NCBI RefSeq assembly: GCF_030269305.1
Contig: NZ_BSTC01000005.1
Coordinates: 372,001-436,000, forward strand
DNA: 64,000 nucleotides
Origin: Kineosporia sp. NBRC 101731
Lineage (GTDB): Bacteria > Actinomycetota > Actinomycetes > Actinomycetales > Kineosporiaceae
Direction: 5' to 3'
The stretch's first letter is position 1, and each line of letters starts with the position of its first letter. A model generated the notes under the pieces. That model saw only the letters and a list, made by a program, of their open reading frames with translations. It was not told the DNA's origin and ran no database searches. Positions 1-8,352 of the stretch are shown here, piece by piece. The translations under genes and the position numbers were made by a program.

Positions 1-604
1 TCAGCTCGTCGCGGCCCAGGGCCTGGCCTCGGTGACGTTCCAGGAACGCCAGCAGGTCGAACTCGCGGCGGGTCAGCTCGACCGGTGAACCGTCGAGCTC
101 GAGCGTGCGGCGTGTGGTGTCGACGTCGAACGGTTCTCCCGGCTCGCGGGGTTCGGTGCCCGAGGACGAGGTGCTTGAGGACGAGGTGCCCGCCGGCACC
201 GGTGCCAACGCCGGCGTGCGGTGGACGGCGGGGGAGAGCCCGTCGGTGTCGTCGGACGCGGGGGCGGCCCAGCGTCGGGCGCCGTTCAGCGCAGTGCCGT
301 TCAGTGCGGAGCCGTTCGTGGTCACCGGCGCGCCCCGGCCGGTACGCACCGGCTCGCGCAGCTCGATCTCCACGCTGGTCACCACGTCGGGTGCGACGGC
401 GTGCACCAGATCTTCCACGGCGCGGGCGATTCCGCGCAGATCGGGCCCCGGGCGCTGCGGGGAGCGCTGATTCTGATCCTCCGCGCCCACCTCACGCGTG
501 CCGCGGCGACCTTCGGCCGCCGCGCCGGGCACGCTGAGGCGGACGACCAGGCCGGACTGCGCATGGTCGCCTCGGTTGGCATCTGGTCCGGGTGAGGTCA
601 ACAT
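1..604 (-). CDS. Winged-helix transcriptional regulator lacking a receiver domain (3' end outside window)
   Basis: Partial gene on the minus strand that runs off the left edge. It starts at an ATG preceded by GGAG about seven bases upstream. Residues 1-165 or so are Pro/Ala/Gly/Ser-rich with no recognisable receiver domain. From about residue 165 the sequence becomes a typical OmpR/PhoB-type winged helix: TRRTLELDG, then the canonical ELTRREFDLLAFL and the start of the next helix (GQALGRDEL). Such domains bind DNA through a winged helix-turn-helix. The missing receiver means it is not a standard response regulator; a standalone regulator with a disordered N-terminus is the simplest reading. 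The target is unknown and the recognition helix lies outside the window. Confidence 0.72.
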   Translation of the reverse strand, partial: MLTSPGPDANRGDHAQSGLVVRLSVPGAAAEGRRGTREVGAEDQNQRSPQRPGPDLRGIARAVEDLVHAVAPDVVTSVEIELREPVRTGRGAPVTTNGSALNGTALNGARRWAAPASDDTDGLSPAVHRTPALAPVPAGTSSSSTSSSGTEPREPGEPFDVDTTRRTLELDGSPVELTRREFDLLAFLERHRGQALGRDEL

Positions 605-655
605 TGAAAAGCTCCGGTCGCGTAGATCAGCAAGAACAGCCCACTGCGTGAGAGC

Positions 656-674
656 CACGACGGCTGCCGTCGTG
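656..674. promoter_or_regulatory. Perfect 8-bp inverted repeat between divergent genes
   Basis: CACGACGG-ctg-CCGTCGTG lies about 50 bp upstream of the winged-helix regulator start and about 140 bp upstream of the divergent sulfotransferase gene. It could be an operator for the neighbouring regulator or a hairpin; the sequence alone does not decide. Confidence 0.35.
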
Positions 675-776
675 ACAGGGCGCCATATGCCCGGATCAGC
701 TACGAAAAACAACTACCCATGAGATCGAGTGAAGCACTCGTTCGGCCGCACTACAAGTAACTCTATCGGATTGGTC

Positions 777-782
777 TAGAAT
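777..782 (+). promoter_or_regulatory. Candidate -10 element for the sulfotransferase gene
   Basis: TAGAAT matches the actinobacterial -10 pattern and sits 29 bp before the ATG, within a locally AT-richer stretch (about 700-790). No convincing -35 is seen at 16-18 bp spacing. Confidence 0.35.
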
Positions 783-811
783 TTCTCCCCACGCTGATCC
801 CGGAGGCACCG

Positions 812-1771
812 ATGGCCTTGCCCGACTTCTTCCTGCTCGGTGCCCCCAAGGCGGGGACCACCGCTCTGCACGCCGCGCTGGCACAGCATCCGCAGCTGTA
901 CCTGTCTGCGGTGAAGGAGCCGAAGTTCTACCTGTGTGACGGTCGCCCGCCGCCGCGATCCGGGCAGCGAGGGCCAGGCGATGCCCACAGTGCGCAGGAA
1001 TGGGTGTGGCGCCGCGGTGAGTACGAGGCGCTGTTCGACGTCGCCCCGCCGGGCACGCTCAAGGGCGAGAGCACACCCTTCTACCTCTACGACCGCACCG
1101 CCCAGCGCCGCATCCACGCCGATGTTCCGCACGCGAAAATGCTGGTGGTGCTGCGGGACCCGATCGACCGGGCGTACTCGAACTGGATGCACCTGTGGTC
1201 GGACGGGCTGGAACCGATCGGTGACTTCGCCGATGCCTGGGCCGCGGAAGACGCCCGGGTGGAGGCCGGCTGGGCCCCGTTCTGGCACTACCGGCGGCTC
1301 GGGCTCTACGGCGAGCAGCTGCGCGACCTGATCGATCTGTTCGGCCGGGAGCAGGTGCACGTGCTGCGCTACCGCGACCTGGTCGAGGCCCCGGATCTGG
1401 CGCTGGACAAGGTTTCCGCCTTCCTCGGGGTCGACCCCGGGCGGGTGGAGCAGCCGGCCCGGGAGAACTCCCGGCCGTACGTCGAGCCCGGCCGCCGCAC
1501 CGCGGTGCTCTCGCGGGTCGTGCGAGCCGGTGCGGCCGCGGGCGCCTACGCGCCGCCGCAGGTCTGGAGACGGGCGAGCGAACCGTTGCTGGGCCTGCTG
1601 CAGCAGGGCGGGGCCCGGCGCCCGGTGCTCGAGCAGGAGGTGCGCATGCGTCTGGTCGAGGCCTACCGCGAGGACAACGCGCTGCTCAACGAGCTGGCCG
1701 GGCAGTCGTTCGGTGACTGGATGGGCACGACCTCACGCGGCCAGTTCGCACCGACGGCGGGGGAGAGCTGA
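812..1771 (+). CDS. PAPS-dependent sulfotransferase family protein
   Basis: A 319-residue protein of the Sulfotransfer superfamily, which moves sulfate from 3'-phosphoadenosine-5'-phosphosulfate (PAPS) to hydroxyl or amino groups of carbohydrates, lipids or small molecules. The 5'-phosphosulfate loop GAPKAGTTAL is at residues 10-19. The 3'-phosphate-binding strand/helix VLRDPIDRAYSNW is near residue 117. No signal peptide or membrane segment is visible, so it should act in the cytoplasm. The ATG has a good SD (CGGAGG, six bases upstream). It stands alone between divergent and convergent neighbours, so the acceptor cannot be inferred; glycan or glycolipid sulfation is a possibility only. Confidence 0.85.
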   Translation: MALPDFFLLGAPKAGTTALHAALAQHPQLYLSAVKEPKFYLCDGRPPPRSGQRGPGDAHSAQEWVWRRGEYEALFDVAPPGTLKGESTPFYLYDRTAQRRIHADVPHAKMLVVLRDPIDRAYSNWMHLWSDGLEPIGDFADAWAAEDARVEAGWAPFWHYRRLGLYGEQLRDLIDLFGREQVHVLRYRDLVEAPDLALDKVSAFLGVDPGRVEQPARENSRPYVEPGRRTAVLSRVVRAGAAAGAYAPPQVWRRASEPLLGLLQQGGARRPVLEQEVRMRLVEAYREDNALLNELAGQSFGDWMGTTSRGQFAPTAGES

Positions 1772-1774
1772 AAC

Positions 1775-1797
1775 CACCACGTGCGCAAGCCGTGGTG
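1775..1797 (+). terminator. Short hairpin after the sulfotransferase gene
   Basis: A 7-bp stem CACCACG/CGTGGTG with a 9-base loop four bases after the stop codon. There is no T-tract, so intrinsic termination is uncertain. Confidence 0.3.
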
Positions 1798-1860
1798 ACC
1801 CGCGTCCTCAAGCCGGAAAGGGGTTGAGCGGCGTGCTCACGCACGGGTTGGTGGGCATGC

Positions 1861-2910
1861 TCACGCCGGGGGTCGGGGGCGGCTGGTCGCCACGATCAGG
1901 GCCACGCCGATCGCCGCCCCCAGGGCGGTCTCGACCAGGCGGTCGGTGCTGGTGGCCAGGGGGTCGCTCGTCACGGCCAGATGCTGCATGAGCAGGGCCA
2001 GAGGGGTGATGCCGACCACGGCCAGGCCGTAGTTGCGCATCACGAAGAGCTCCGCCCAGGCCTGGGCGAGCAGGGCGATCACGAGCGTGGTGACGACGTT
2101 CGGGTCGAACACGAGGATCGCCAGGCTCAGCAGTACACCGGCGGCTGTGCCCCAGACCCGGTGCAGGGCCCGGGCGACGCGATGGGTGCTGCTGGGGCCG
2201 GTGAGCGGGGCCACCGCCGACACCATGGCCCAGTACGGATGGGCGCCACCGATCGCCGCCGCGACGGTGCCCGCGATCGCCGGGCCGGCCGCGTAGGCCA
2301 GCAGGTCGCCCCGCACGCCCTGCGCGCCGAACAGTTCCGCCCGGCCCAGACGTACCTTGCCGGGTCGCTTCTCGCGGTGGCGACCGGCCGGGAAGAGCCA
2401 TCCGGACTGGCCCACGAGCACCGACCAGAGCGCGGCGCAGGCGCTCACGGCCAGGGCGATCGGCACCATGCCCCACTCCTGGGGATGGGACGAACAGGCG
2501 CCGACGGCGAAGACGGCGAACAGCGCACCGGGCGGGGCCCACTGGGCCCAGCGGGAGACCAGGTAGGTGGTGACGCTGACCGCGGCCGTGGCGGTGATCG
2601 CCAGCCAGGTGCCCCCGATCGCCGCGACCACCACGCCGAGCGTGACCACGCCGACCATGAACGCGCCGGTCTCGGTCTGCATCCGCAGGCGCGAGGAGTA
2701 CATCGAGTGCCGGCCGTACAGGCTGTTGAACGCGCCGAAGCTGGCGAACAGGGTGAGATCGGAACGGCCCAGGGCCAGGACCACGGCGATCGGCGCCCCG
2801 ACCGAGAGCACGGCGCGCAGCGCGGCCCAGTGGGCGTGCTCATGGGGCCGGAGCTCGGTCAGTCCCCAGCTACGGACCAGGGCGCGCGGGGTGGAGAGCT
2901 CGGTCGGCAC
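1861..2910 (-). CDS. FUSC-family integral membrane protein (aromatic-acid-exporter-like)
   Basis: About 349 residues with several hydrophobic helices in two blocks: residues around 27-160, including FASFGAFNSLYG and several Ala/Val-rich segments, and a second block toward the C-terminus (VTTLVIALLAQAWAELFVMRNYGLAVVGITPLALLM). This layout fits the fusaric-acid-resistance/YccC-like (FUSC) superfamily of membrane proteins linked to efflux of aromatic acids. The chosen GTG follows GGGGAG at about 11 bases. A TTG 45 bases further upstream is in frame but has no SD. It lies downstream of the beta-propeller gene on the same strand with a 51-bp gap and could be co-transcribed. Substrate unknown. Confidence 0.75.
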   Translation of the reverse strand: MPTELSTPRALVRSWGLTELRPHEHAHWAALRAVLSVGAPIAVVLALGRSDLTLFASFGAFNSLYGRHSMYSSRLRMQTETGAFMVGVVTLGVVVAAIGGTWLAITATAAVSVTTYLVSRWAQWAPPGALFAVFAVGACSSHPQEWGMVPIALAVSACAALWSVLVGQSGWLFPAGRHREKRPGKVRLGRAELFGAQGVRGDLLAYAAGPAIAGTVAAAIGGAHPYWAMVSAVAPLTGPSSTHRVARALHRVWGTAAGVLLSLAILVFDPNVVTTLVIALLAQAWAELFVMRNYGLAVVGITPLALLMQHLAVTSDPLATSTDRLVETALGAAIGVALIVATSRPRPPA

Positions 2911-2961
2911 CCGGTCATTGTCTCCCCGGGCCGCCAATTCTGCACGGGGTGACAAAAGGGA

Positions 2962-3879
2962 TCAGGCGAGCTGGGTGCGCAGATCGTGCGAGCCGTCGGG
3001 CGCAGCGGCCTCGTAGTACAGCCGCCGCGTGCCGTCCGGCAGGTCCACCACGTCGAGGTAGCGCAGGGCCTGGTCGCCGTGCGGGGAACGGGCGATCGGC
3101 TGCTCCCCGACGGCGGTGAACGACGCCCCCGAGGCCGGACCCCGGGCCACCCCGGTGCGCTCGAACCAGTTCTCCTCGGAGGTGGCGCGGCCGTCGTAGT
3201 AGGCGACGAGACCTTCACCCTGCCCGACCACCGCGGTGACCCGGGCGCCGCGGGCGTCCCAGTGCCCCGCGCGTCCTTCGATCGCCACCGGCCCGAGGTT
3301 CCAGACCAGCCCGTCGTCACTGGTGGCCAGGCGGGAGCTCATCCGGTCGGTGGCGTCCGGGTCGTCCAGGGGGTGGCAGCACACCCACATCCGCCAGCCG
3401 TTCGCGTCGCGGTGCACGACCGGGTCCTTGAGACCCCACGAGTCGTCGCCCGGCAGGATCATCGTGCGTCGCCCGGTGGGGAGGTCGGCGACCTTGTCAG
3501 CGTCCAGCGCCTCGATCCACCAGTGCTTGGAGTTCGGCGTCGAGCAGCTCAGGTAGAGCCGCCAGCCACCGTCACCGGTGGGTAGCAGCGCGGGGCGCTC
3601 CAGCGAGGCCGCCCCGAAGATGTCCCGGCCCACGGAGGCCACGGTCTCGAAGTGCACGCCGTCGTCGCTGCGGGCGAGCGTGACCGCCACCCCGCGACCC
3701 GCGTCGAGTGGCCGGCGGACCCGGTAGGCCAGCCAGAACACACCGTCCTGGAAACAGACGCTGGGGGCACCCGTCCAGAAACCCGGGCCGGAACCCGGGG
3801 CGTCGACACAGACCTGCGACGCGGAGTGGTCCGGCACGGTGATGCCGGACAGTGCCTCGGATGTGGGGGCCATCGTCAT
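2962..3879 (-). CDS. Glycoside-hydrolase-like five-bladed beta-propeller protein
   Basis: A 305-residue protein without signal peptide or membrane segment. Repeated blade signatures are visible: [75 protein letters not shown] and [11 protein letters not shown]. These are typical of GH43/GH130-like propellers, where an Asp begins the first strand and further acidic residues (for example KDPVV) lie in the pocket. The specificity cannot be read from the sequence; it could be a glycosidase, a phosphorylase-like enzyme or a non-catalytic propeller. ATG start with GGAAGAG upstream. Confidence 0.62.
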   Translation of the reverse strand: MTMAPTSEALSGITVPDHSASQVCVDAPGSGPGFWTGAPSVCFQDGVFWLAYRVRRPLDAGRGVAVTLARSDDGVHFETVASVGRDIFGAASLERPALLPTGDGGWRLYLSCSTPNSKHWWIEALDADKVADLPTGRRTMILPGDDSWGLKDPVVHRDANGWRMWVCCHPLDDPDATDRMSSRLATSDDGLVWNLGPVAIEGRAGHWDARGARVTAVVGQGEGLVAYYDGRATSEENWFERTGVARGPASGASFTAVGEQPIARSPHGDQALRYLDVVDLPDGTRRLYYEAAAPDGSHDLRTQLA

Positions 3880-4047
3880 AGGGGGCTCTTCCTCCAGGCG
3901 GTTCGCCCTCGTCGTGGGGCGGCCTTCCAGTGGGGCGCCCAGTGTGCCAGCACCGCGGGGGAGTATCCGACGACCCGCGGGACGGGTCCCGGTGCTGAAC
4001 GCCTATACCCTGGGCCTGTCCGCATCAGCGCAAGGAGCCAGACGCCC

Positions 4048-7000
4048 GTGCACCTGAAGACACTCACCCTGCGCGGGTTCAAGTCGTTCGCCTCCGCCAC
4101 CACGCTGCGCCTGGAACCGGGCATCACCTGCGTGGTCGGGCCCAACGGCTCGGGCAAGTCGAACGTCGTGGACGCGCTCAGCTGGGTGATGGGTGAGCAG
4201 GGCGCCAAGAGCCTGCGCGGCGGCAAGATGGAAGACGTCATCTTCGCGGGCACCTCCGGCCGCCCCCCGCTGGGCCGGGCCGAGGTCGCGCTGACGATCG
4301 ACAACACCGACGGTGCCCTGCCGATCGACTACACCGAGGTGACGATCTCGCGCACCATGTTCCGCTCCGGCGGCAGCGAGTACGCGATCAACGGTTCCCC
4401 CTGCCGGCTCCTGGACATCCAGGAGCTGCTGTCCGACTCCGGCATCGGCCGCGAGATGCACGTCATCGTCGGTCAGGGCCAGCTCGACCAGGTGCTGCAC
4501 GCCACCCCGGAGGAACGCCGCGCCTTCATCGAGGAGGCGGCCGGTGTGCTGAAGCACCGTCGCCGCAAGGAGAAGGCGATCCGCAAGCTGGACGCGATGC
4601 AGGGCAACCTGCAGCGCCTGGCCGACCTCACCACCGAGATCCGGCGCCAGCTCAAGCCTCTCGGCCGGCAGGCCGAGGTCGCCCGCAAGGCTCAGGTGGT
4701 GCAGGCCGATCTGCGCGACGCCCGGGCCCGGCTGCTCGCCGACGACCTGGTCACGCTGACCGGGACGATCGCGGCGGAGATGGCCGACGAGGCCGCGGTG
4801 CAGGAACGGCGCACGGCCGTCGAGGGGGAGCTGGCCGCGGCCCGGGCCCGGCTGTCGTCGCTGGAACTGGCCGCCAGTGCCGCCTCGCCGCAGCTCACGC
4901 ACGCCCAGAACACCTGGTACCAGCTCTCCTCGCTGCGCGAGCGCACGCGGGGCACGAACAGCCTGGCCGCCGACCGGGTGCGGCTGCTGTCGGAGTCCGA
5001 GCCGGACGACCGGCAGACCGGCCGCGACCCCGACGACCTGGAGGCCCAGGCCGCCCTGGTGCGCGAGCAGGAGGAGCAGCTTCAGGCCGAGGTCGAGGGC
5101 GCCAATGAGCTGATGCTGATGGCCGAGGACCGGCGCCGCGAGGCCGAGCAGGCCGCGCGCGCCGAGGAGCAGCGGCTCGTCGAGCTGGCCCGCCGCGCGG
5201 CCGACCGGCGTGAGCAGCTGGCCCGGCTGGCGGGCAAGGTGGGGGCCCAGCGCAGCACGGTGGACGCGTCGGCGGGCGCGGTCGAGCGGCTCTCGGGCAC
5301 GATTGCGGACGCGGAACAGCGGGTTCTCGAGGCGGCTGCGGCTGTCGCCGAGCTGGACGGGGCGGCGGAGACCTCCGAGGACTCCACCGAGGTCGCGGAA
5401 CAGACCGAGGCGCTGCAGGTCGAGGCCGAGCAGGTCTCCGGCCGGATCGCCGCGGACGAGGCCACCCTCGACGACGCGCAGGCCCAGCTCACGGCACTGA
5501 ACCGGGAACTGGAGGCGCTGCGGCACACCGAGCGCGAGGCGCACGGTGAGCGCAAGGAGTGGGCGGCCCGGCGCGACACCCTGGCCCTGGGCCTGCGGCG
5601 CAAGGACGGTGCCGGGGCGGTGCTCGCCGCCGGCGACCGGGTGCCCGGGCTGATCGGGTCGCTCGCCGCGGTGCTCGCGGTGGAGCCCGGGTTCGAGACG
5701 GCGGTCGCCGCGGCGCTGGGCCCGGCGGCCGAGGCCGTGGCCGTCGGTGACCTCGCCGGTGCGCTGTCGGCCCTTTCCTACCTGGCGGAGCAGGACGGGG
5801 GGCAGGCGGTGCTGGTGCCGGCCGCGGTCGCCGCGGTTCCGGACGCCGATCCGGCCGGCTGGCCCACCCTGAGCGCCGGAGGGCGCTGGGTGCGCCCGCT
5901 CGTGCGTGAGCCCTCCGCCCTGACGTCCGCCATCGATCGGCTGCTGTACAAGGTCGCCGTCGTCCCCGACCTCACCGCCGCGTCCGACCTGGTGCGCCTG
6001 TGGCCCGACGTCACCGCGGTCACCACCGCGGGTGAGCTCGTGTCGGCCGCGCTGGTCCGGGGCGGATCGGCCTCCGCGCCCTCCACGATCGAGACCCAGG
6101 CCGCCGTCGAGCAGGCCACCGAACGGGTCGCCGCGGCCGGGGAGAAGGCCGAGTCGGCGGGCGCGGCCCTGACCGAGGGCCGTGACCGGCAGCAGGCCGT
6201 GCAGCAGCAGGTGCGTGACCTGCAGGGCACGATCAAGCAGACCCAGGCCGACCTGCGCCGGGTGGAGAGCCGGATCTCCGAGCTGGACGGGCGGCGCGCG
6301 GCTGCGGCCGCGAAACTCGCCCAGCAGCGCGGGCAGCTGGCCGGCACCGCCCGGGCCGCCGAGGCCGAGGTGGAACGTCTACGCCAGCAGCACGACCGGG
6401 CCCAGCAGGCGCAGGAGAATGCCCGCGAGGTCCTCTTCGAGCTGGAGGCCCAGCTCGAGGCGGCGCAGGAGGCCGCCGAGATCTCGGACGACGACGAGCC
6501 CGACACCTCCGAGCGGGACCGGCTGGCCGAGACCGCCGCACGGCTGCGCGCCGAAGAGACCGACACCCGCCTGGCCCTGCGCACCGCCGAGGAACGCAGC
6601 CGCGCGGTGGCCGGCCGGTCCGAGCAGCTGATGCGCCGGGCCGCCGAGGAACGTGCCGCCCGGGCCCGGGCGGTGGCCCGGGAGGAACGCCGGCAGCGGC
6701 AGATCCAGATCGCCCGGGCCGTGCTGGCCGGTGGCGAGTACATGCTGGTGCTGCTGGAGCAGTCGCTGGCCACGGCCGACGGGGAGCGGACGCGCCTCGA
6801 GGCCGAGCGGGACGCCCGCAACACCGAGTTGCAGCAGGTCCGGGAGAACGAGCAGAGACTGGCGTCCGAGCAGGCCCGGCTGATCGACTCCGCCCACCGC
6901 GACGAGGTGGTGCGCACCGAGCAGCGGCTGCGCATCGACGCGTTCCGCCAGCGCAGTGTCGACGAGCTGGGCATGGACCCGGACGTGCTGATCGACGAGT

Positions 7001-7938
7001 ACGGCCCGCACCAGCTGGTGCCACCCAGCCCCTTGGCCCCGGGCGACCCGGAGCCGGTCAAGCCGCCGGAACCCGTGCCGTTCGACCGCGCGACCCAGGA
7101 GAAACGCCTGCGTAAGGCCGAGCGTGGCCTGAACCTGCTGGGCACGGTCAACCCGCTGGCCCTGGAGGAGTTCGCGGCGCTGGAGGAGCGGCACACGTTC
7201 CTCAACAAGCAGCTGGACGACCTCAAGGTCTCGCGCCGCGACCTGCTGCAGATCATCGAGGACGTGGACAAGCGGGTGGAGGAGGTCTTCACCCAGGCCT
7301 TCAACGACACCGCGCGCGAGTTCGTCGGCGTCTTCCAGCGGCTCTTCCCCGGGGGCGAGGGCCGGCTGATCCTCACCGACCCCTCGAACATGCTGACCAC
7401 GGGCCTGGACGTGGAGGCGCGGCCGCCGGGCAAGAAGGTCAAGCGACTGTCGCTGCTCTCCGGCGGCGAGCGGTCCCTCACCGCAGTGGCCCTGCTGGTG
7501 TCGATCTTCAAGGCCCGCCCCAGCCCGTTCTACGTCATGGACGAGGTCGAGGCGGCGCTGGATGACACCAACCTGGGCCGGCTCATCGGCATCTTCTCCG
7601 AGCTGCGGGAGTCGTCCCAGCTCATTGTGATCACGCACCAGAAGCGCACCATGGAGGTCGCGGACGCCCTCTACGGCGTGACCATGCGGGGTGACGGGGT
7701 GACGACGGTGATCAGCCAGCGACTGTCGGACGACGAGCCGGACTCGGGTTCGCGGCGGCGGGCCAAGGCCTCGGTGGCGCCTGTGTCGGGTGAGCCTGAG
7801 GACGCGGTGAAGCGCCCGGAGGAAACGTCACCTTCGGTTCCGGTGGACCGGGTCATCGATCTGGCCGCGGCCGAGCCGGTGGTATCGATGGAGTCGACGG
7901 AGTCAGCTGATGCGGCAGCGACGGATTCGACGGGTTGA
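4048..7938 (+). CDS. smc: Chromosome partition protein SMC
   Basis: A 1296-residue condensin ATPase that compacts and resolves the chromosome with ScpA/ScpB. It starts at GTG with AAGGAG ten bases upstream; an in-frame GTG about 400 bases earlier reads through non-coding sequence and was rejected. Walker A GPNGSGKS is at residues 31-38. Long Glu/Arg/Ala-rich coiled coils flank a hinge at roughly residues 515-650. The ABC signature LSGGERSL (about residue 1137) and Walker B FYVMDEVEAALDD (about 1160-1173) are intact. A Pro/Glu/Ser/Ala-rich tail of about 65 residues follows the ATPase head. The adjacent ftsY is the usual actinobacterial arrangement. Confidence 0.97.
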   Translation: MHLKTLTLRGFKSFASATTLRLEPGITCVVGPNGSGKSNVVDALSWVMGEQGAKSLRGGKMEDVIFAGTSGRPPLGRAEVALTIDNTDGALPIDYTEVTISRTMFRSGGSEYAINGSPCRLLDIQELLSDSGIGREMHVIVGQGQLDQVLHATPEERRAFIEEAAGVLKHRRRKEKAIRKLDAMQGNLQRLADLTTEIRRQLKPLGRQAEVARKAQVVQADLRDARARLLADDLVTLTGTIAAEMADEAAVQERRTAVEGELAAARARLSSLELAASAASPQLTHAQNTWYQLSSLRERTRGTNSLAADRVRLLSESEPDDRQTGRDPDDLEAQAALVREQEEQLQAEVEGANELMLMAEDRRREAEQAARAEEQRLVELARRAADRREQLARLAGKVGAQRSTVDASAGAVERLSGTIADAEQRVLEAAAAVAELDGAAETSEDSTEVAEQTEALQVEAEQVSGRIAADEATLDDAQAQLTALNRELEALRHTEREAHGERKEWAARRDTLALGLRRKDGAGAVLAAGDRVPGLIGSLAAVLAVEPGFETAVAAALGPAAEAVAVGDLAGALSALSYLAEQDGGQAVLVPAAVAAVPDADPAGWPTLSAGGRWVRPLVREPSALTSAIDRLLYKVAVVPDLTAASDLVRLWPDVTAVTTAGELVSAALVRGGSASAPSTIETQAAVEQATERVAAAGEKAESAGAALTEGRDRQQAVQQQVRDLQGTIKQTQADLRRVESRISELDGRRAAAAAKLAQQRGQLAGTARAAEAEVERLRQQHDRAQQAQENAREVLFELEAQLEAAQEAAEISDDDEPDTSERDRLAETAARLRAEETDTRLALRTAEERSRAVAGRSEQLMRRAAEERAARARAVAREERRQRQIQIARAVLAGGEYMLVLLEQSLATADGERTRLEAERDARNTELQQVRENEQRLASEQARLIDSAHRDEVVRTEQRLRIDAFRQRSVDELGMDPDVLIDEYGPHQLVPPSPLAPGDPEPVKPPEPVPFDRATQEKRLRKAERGLNLLGTVNPLALEEFAALEERHTFLNKQLDDLKVSRRDLLQIIEDVDKRVEEVFTQAFNDTAREFVGVFQRLFPGGEGRLILTDPSNMLTTGLDVEARPPGKKVKRLSLLSGGERSLTAVALLVSIFKARPSPFYVMDEVEAALDDTNLGRLIGIFSELRESSQLIVITHQKRTMEVADALYGVTMRGDGVTTVISQRLSDDEPDSGSRRRAKASVAPVSGEPEDAVKRPEETSPSVPVDRVIDLAAAEPVVSMESTESADAAATDSTG

Positions 7939-7978
7939 GGTGGCGATCGGATCCCGTTGAGGTAGAGATGACATCGTG

Positions 7979-8012
7979 AAGGCCTTCGGGTGCAGCCCGG
8001 GGGCCTTTTCTG
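7979..8012 (+). terminator. Intrinsic terminator after smc
   Basis: An outer stem AAGGCC/GGCCTT and an inner stem CGGG/CCCG are followed by TTTTCTGTTCT, 40 bases after the smc stop. Confidence 0.7.
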
Positions 8013-8317
8013 TTCTGTCTCGATTGATCCGGTGAGCAGCCAGGTTTCGCGGAGCGGTCACAACGTGCGTCCAGCGGTGACAGTTCCCCTTATTGGCTGG
8101 GACTTTTCCGGTAATCGCCGGTGTCGTTCCTGTGACTGCTCCGGTCGGGCGATCTTCTCTCGGCGTTCGGGGTGCGGTCTCCTGACCTGGGTGGTCATCT
8201 GAAAGACCCTGTCGGGCAGGGACTTCCGAGGTGCGTAAATGGGCACGAATTCGCCCGGGTGTCCAGAGTGGAAGGGCAAGAGTGACGCGATCGCAACAAT
8301 TGGCATGCCCGTTCCCA
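8013..8317. other. Intergenic stretch without a recognised gene
   Basis: About 300 bp between the smc terminator and the next promoter. Short reading frames here lack both SD and the strong third-position G/C bias of real genes. Nothing further is recognised. Confidence 0.5.
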
Positions 8318-8346
8318 TTGGGTCGAAGCGAAATACCTCGTAACGT
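8318..8346 (+). promoter_or_regulatory. Candidate promoter for a leaderless transcript
   Basis: TTGGGT, 17 bases, TAACGT, then six bases to the GTG at 8353. No SD precedes that GTG. The position fits a leaderless mRNA, a common actinobacterial arrangement. Confidence 0.4.
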
Positions 8347-8352
8347 AGGCAT

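Noticed and set aside
3652-4047. N-terminal extension of SMC
   Set aside because: The frame is open but overlaps the divergent propeller gene. The SMC family start and an AAGGAG site both indicate 4048.
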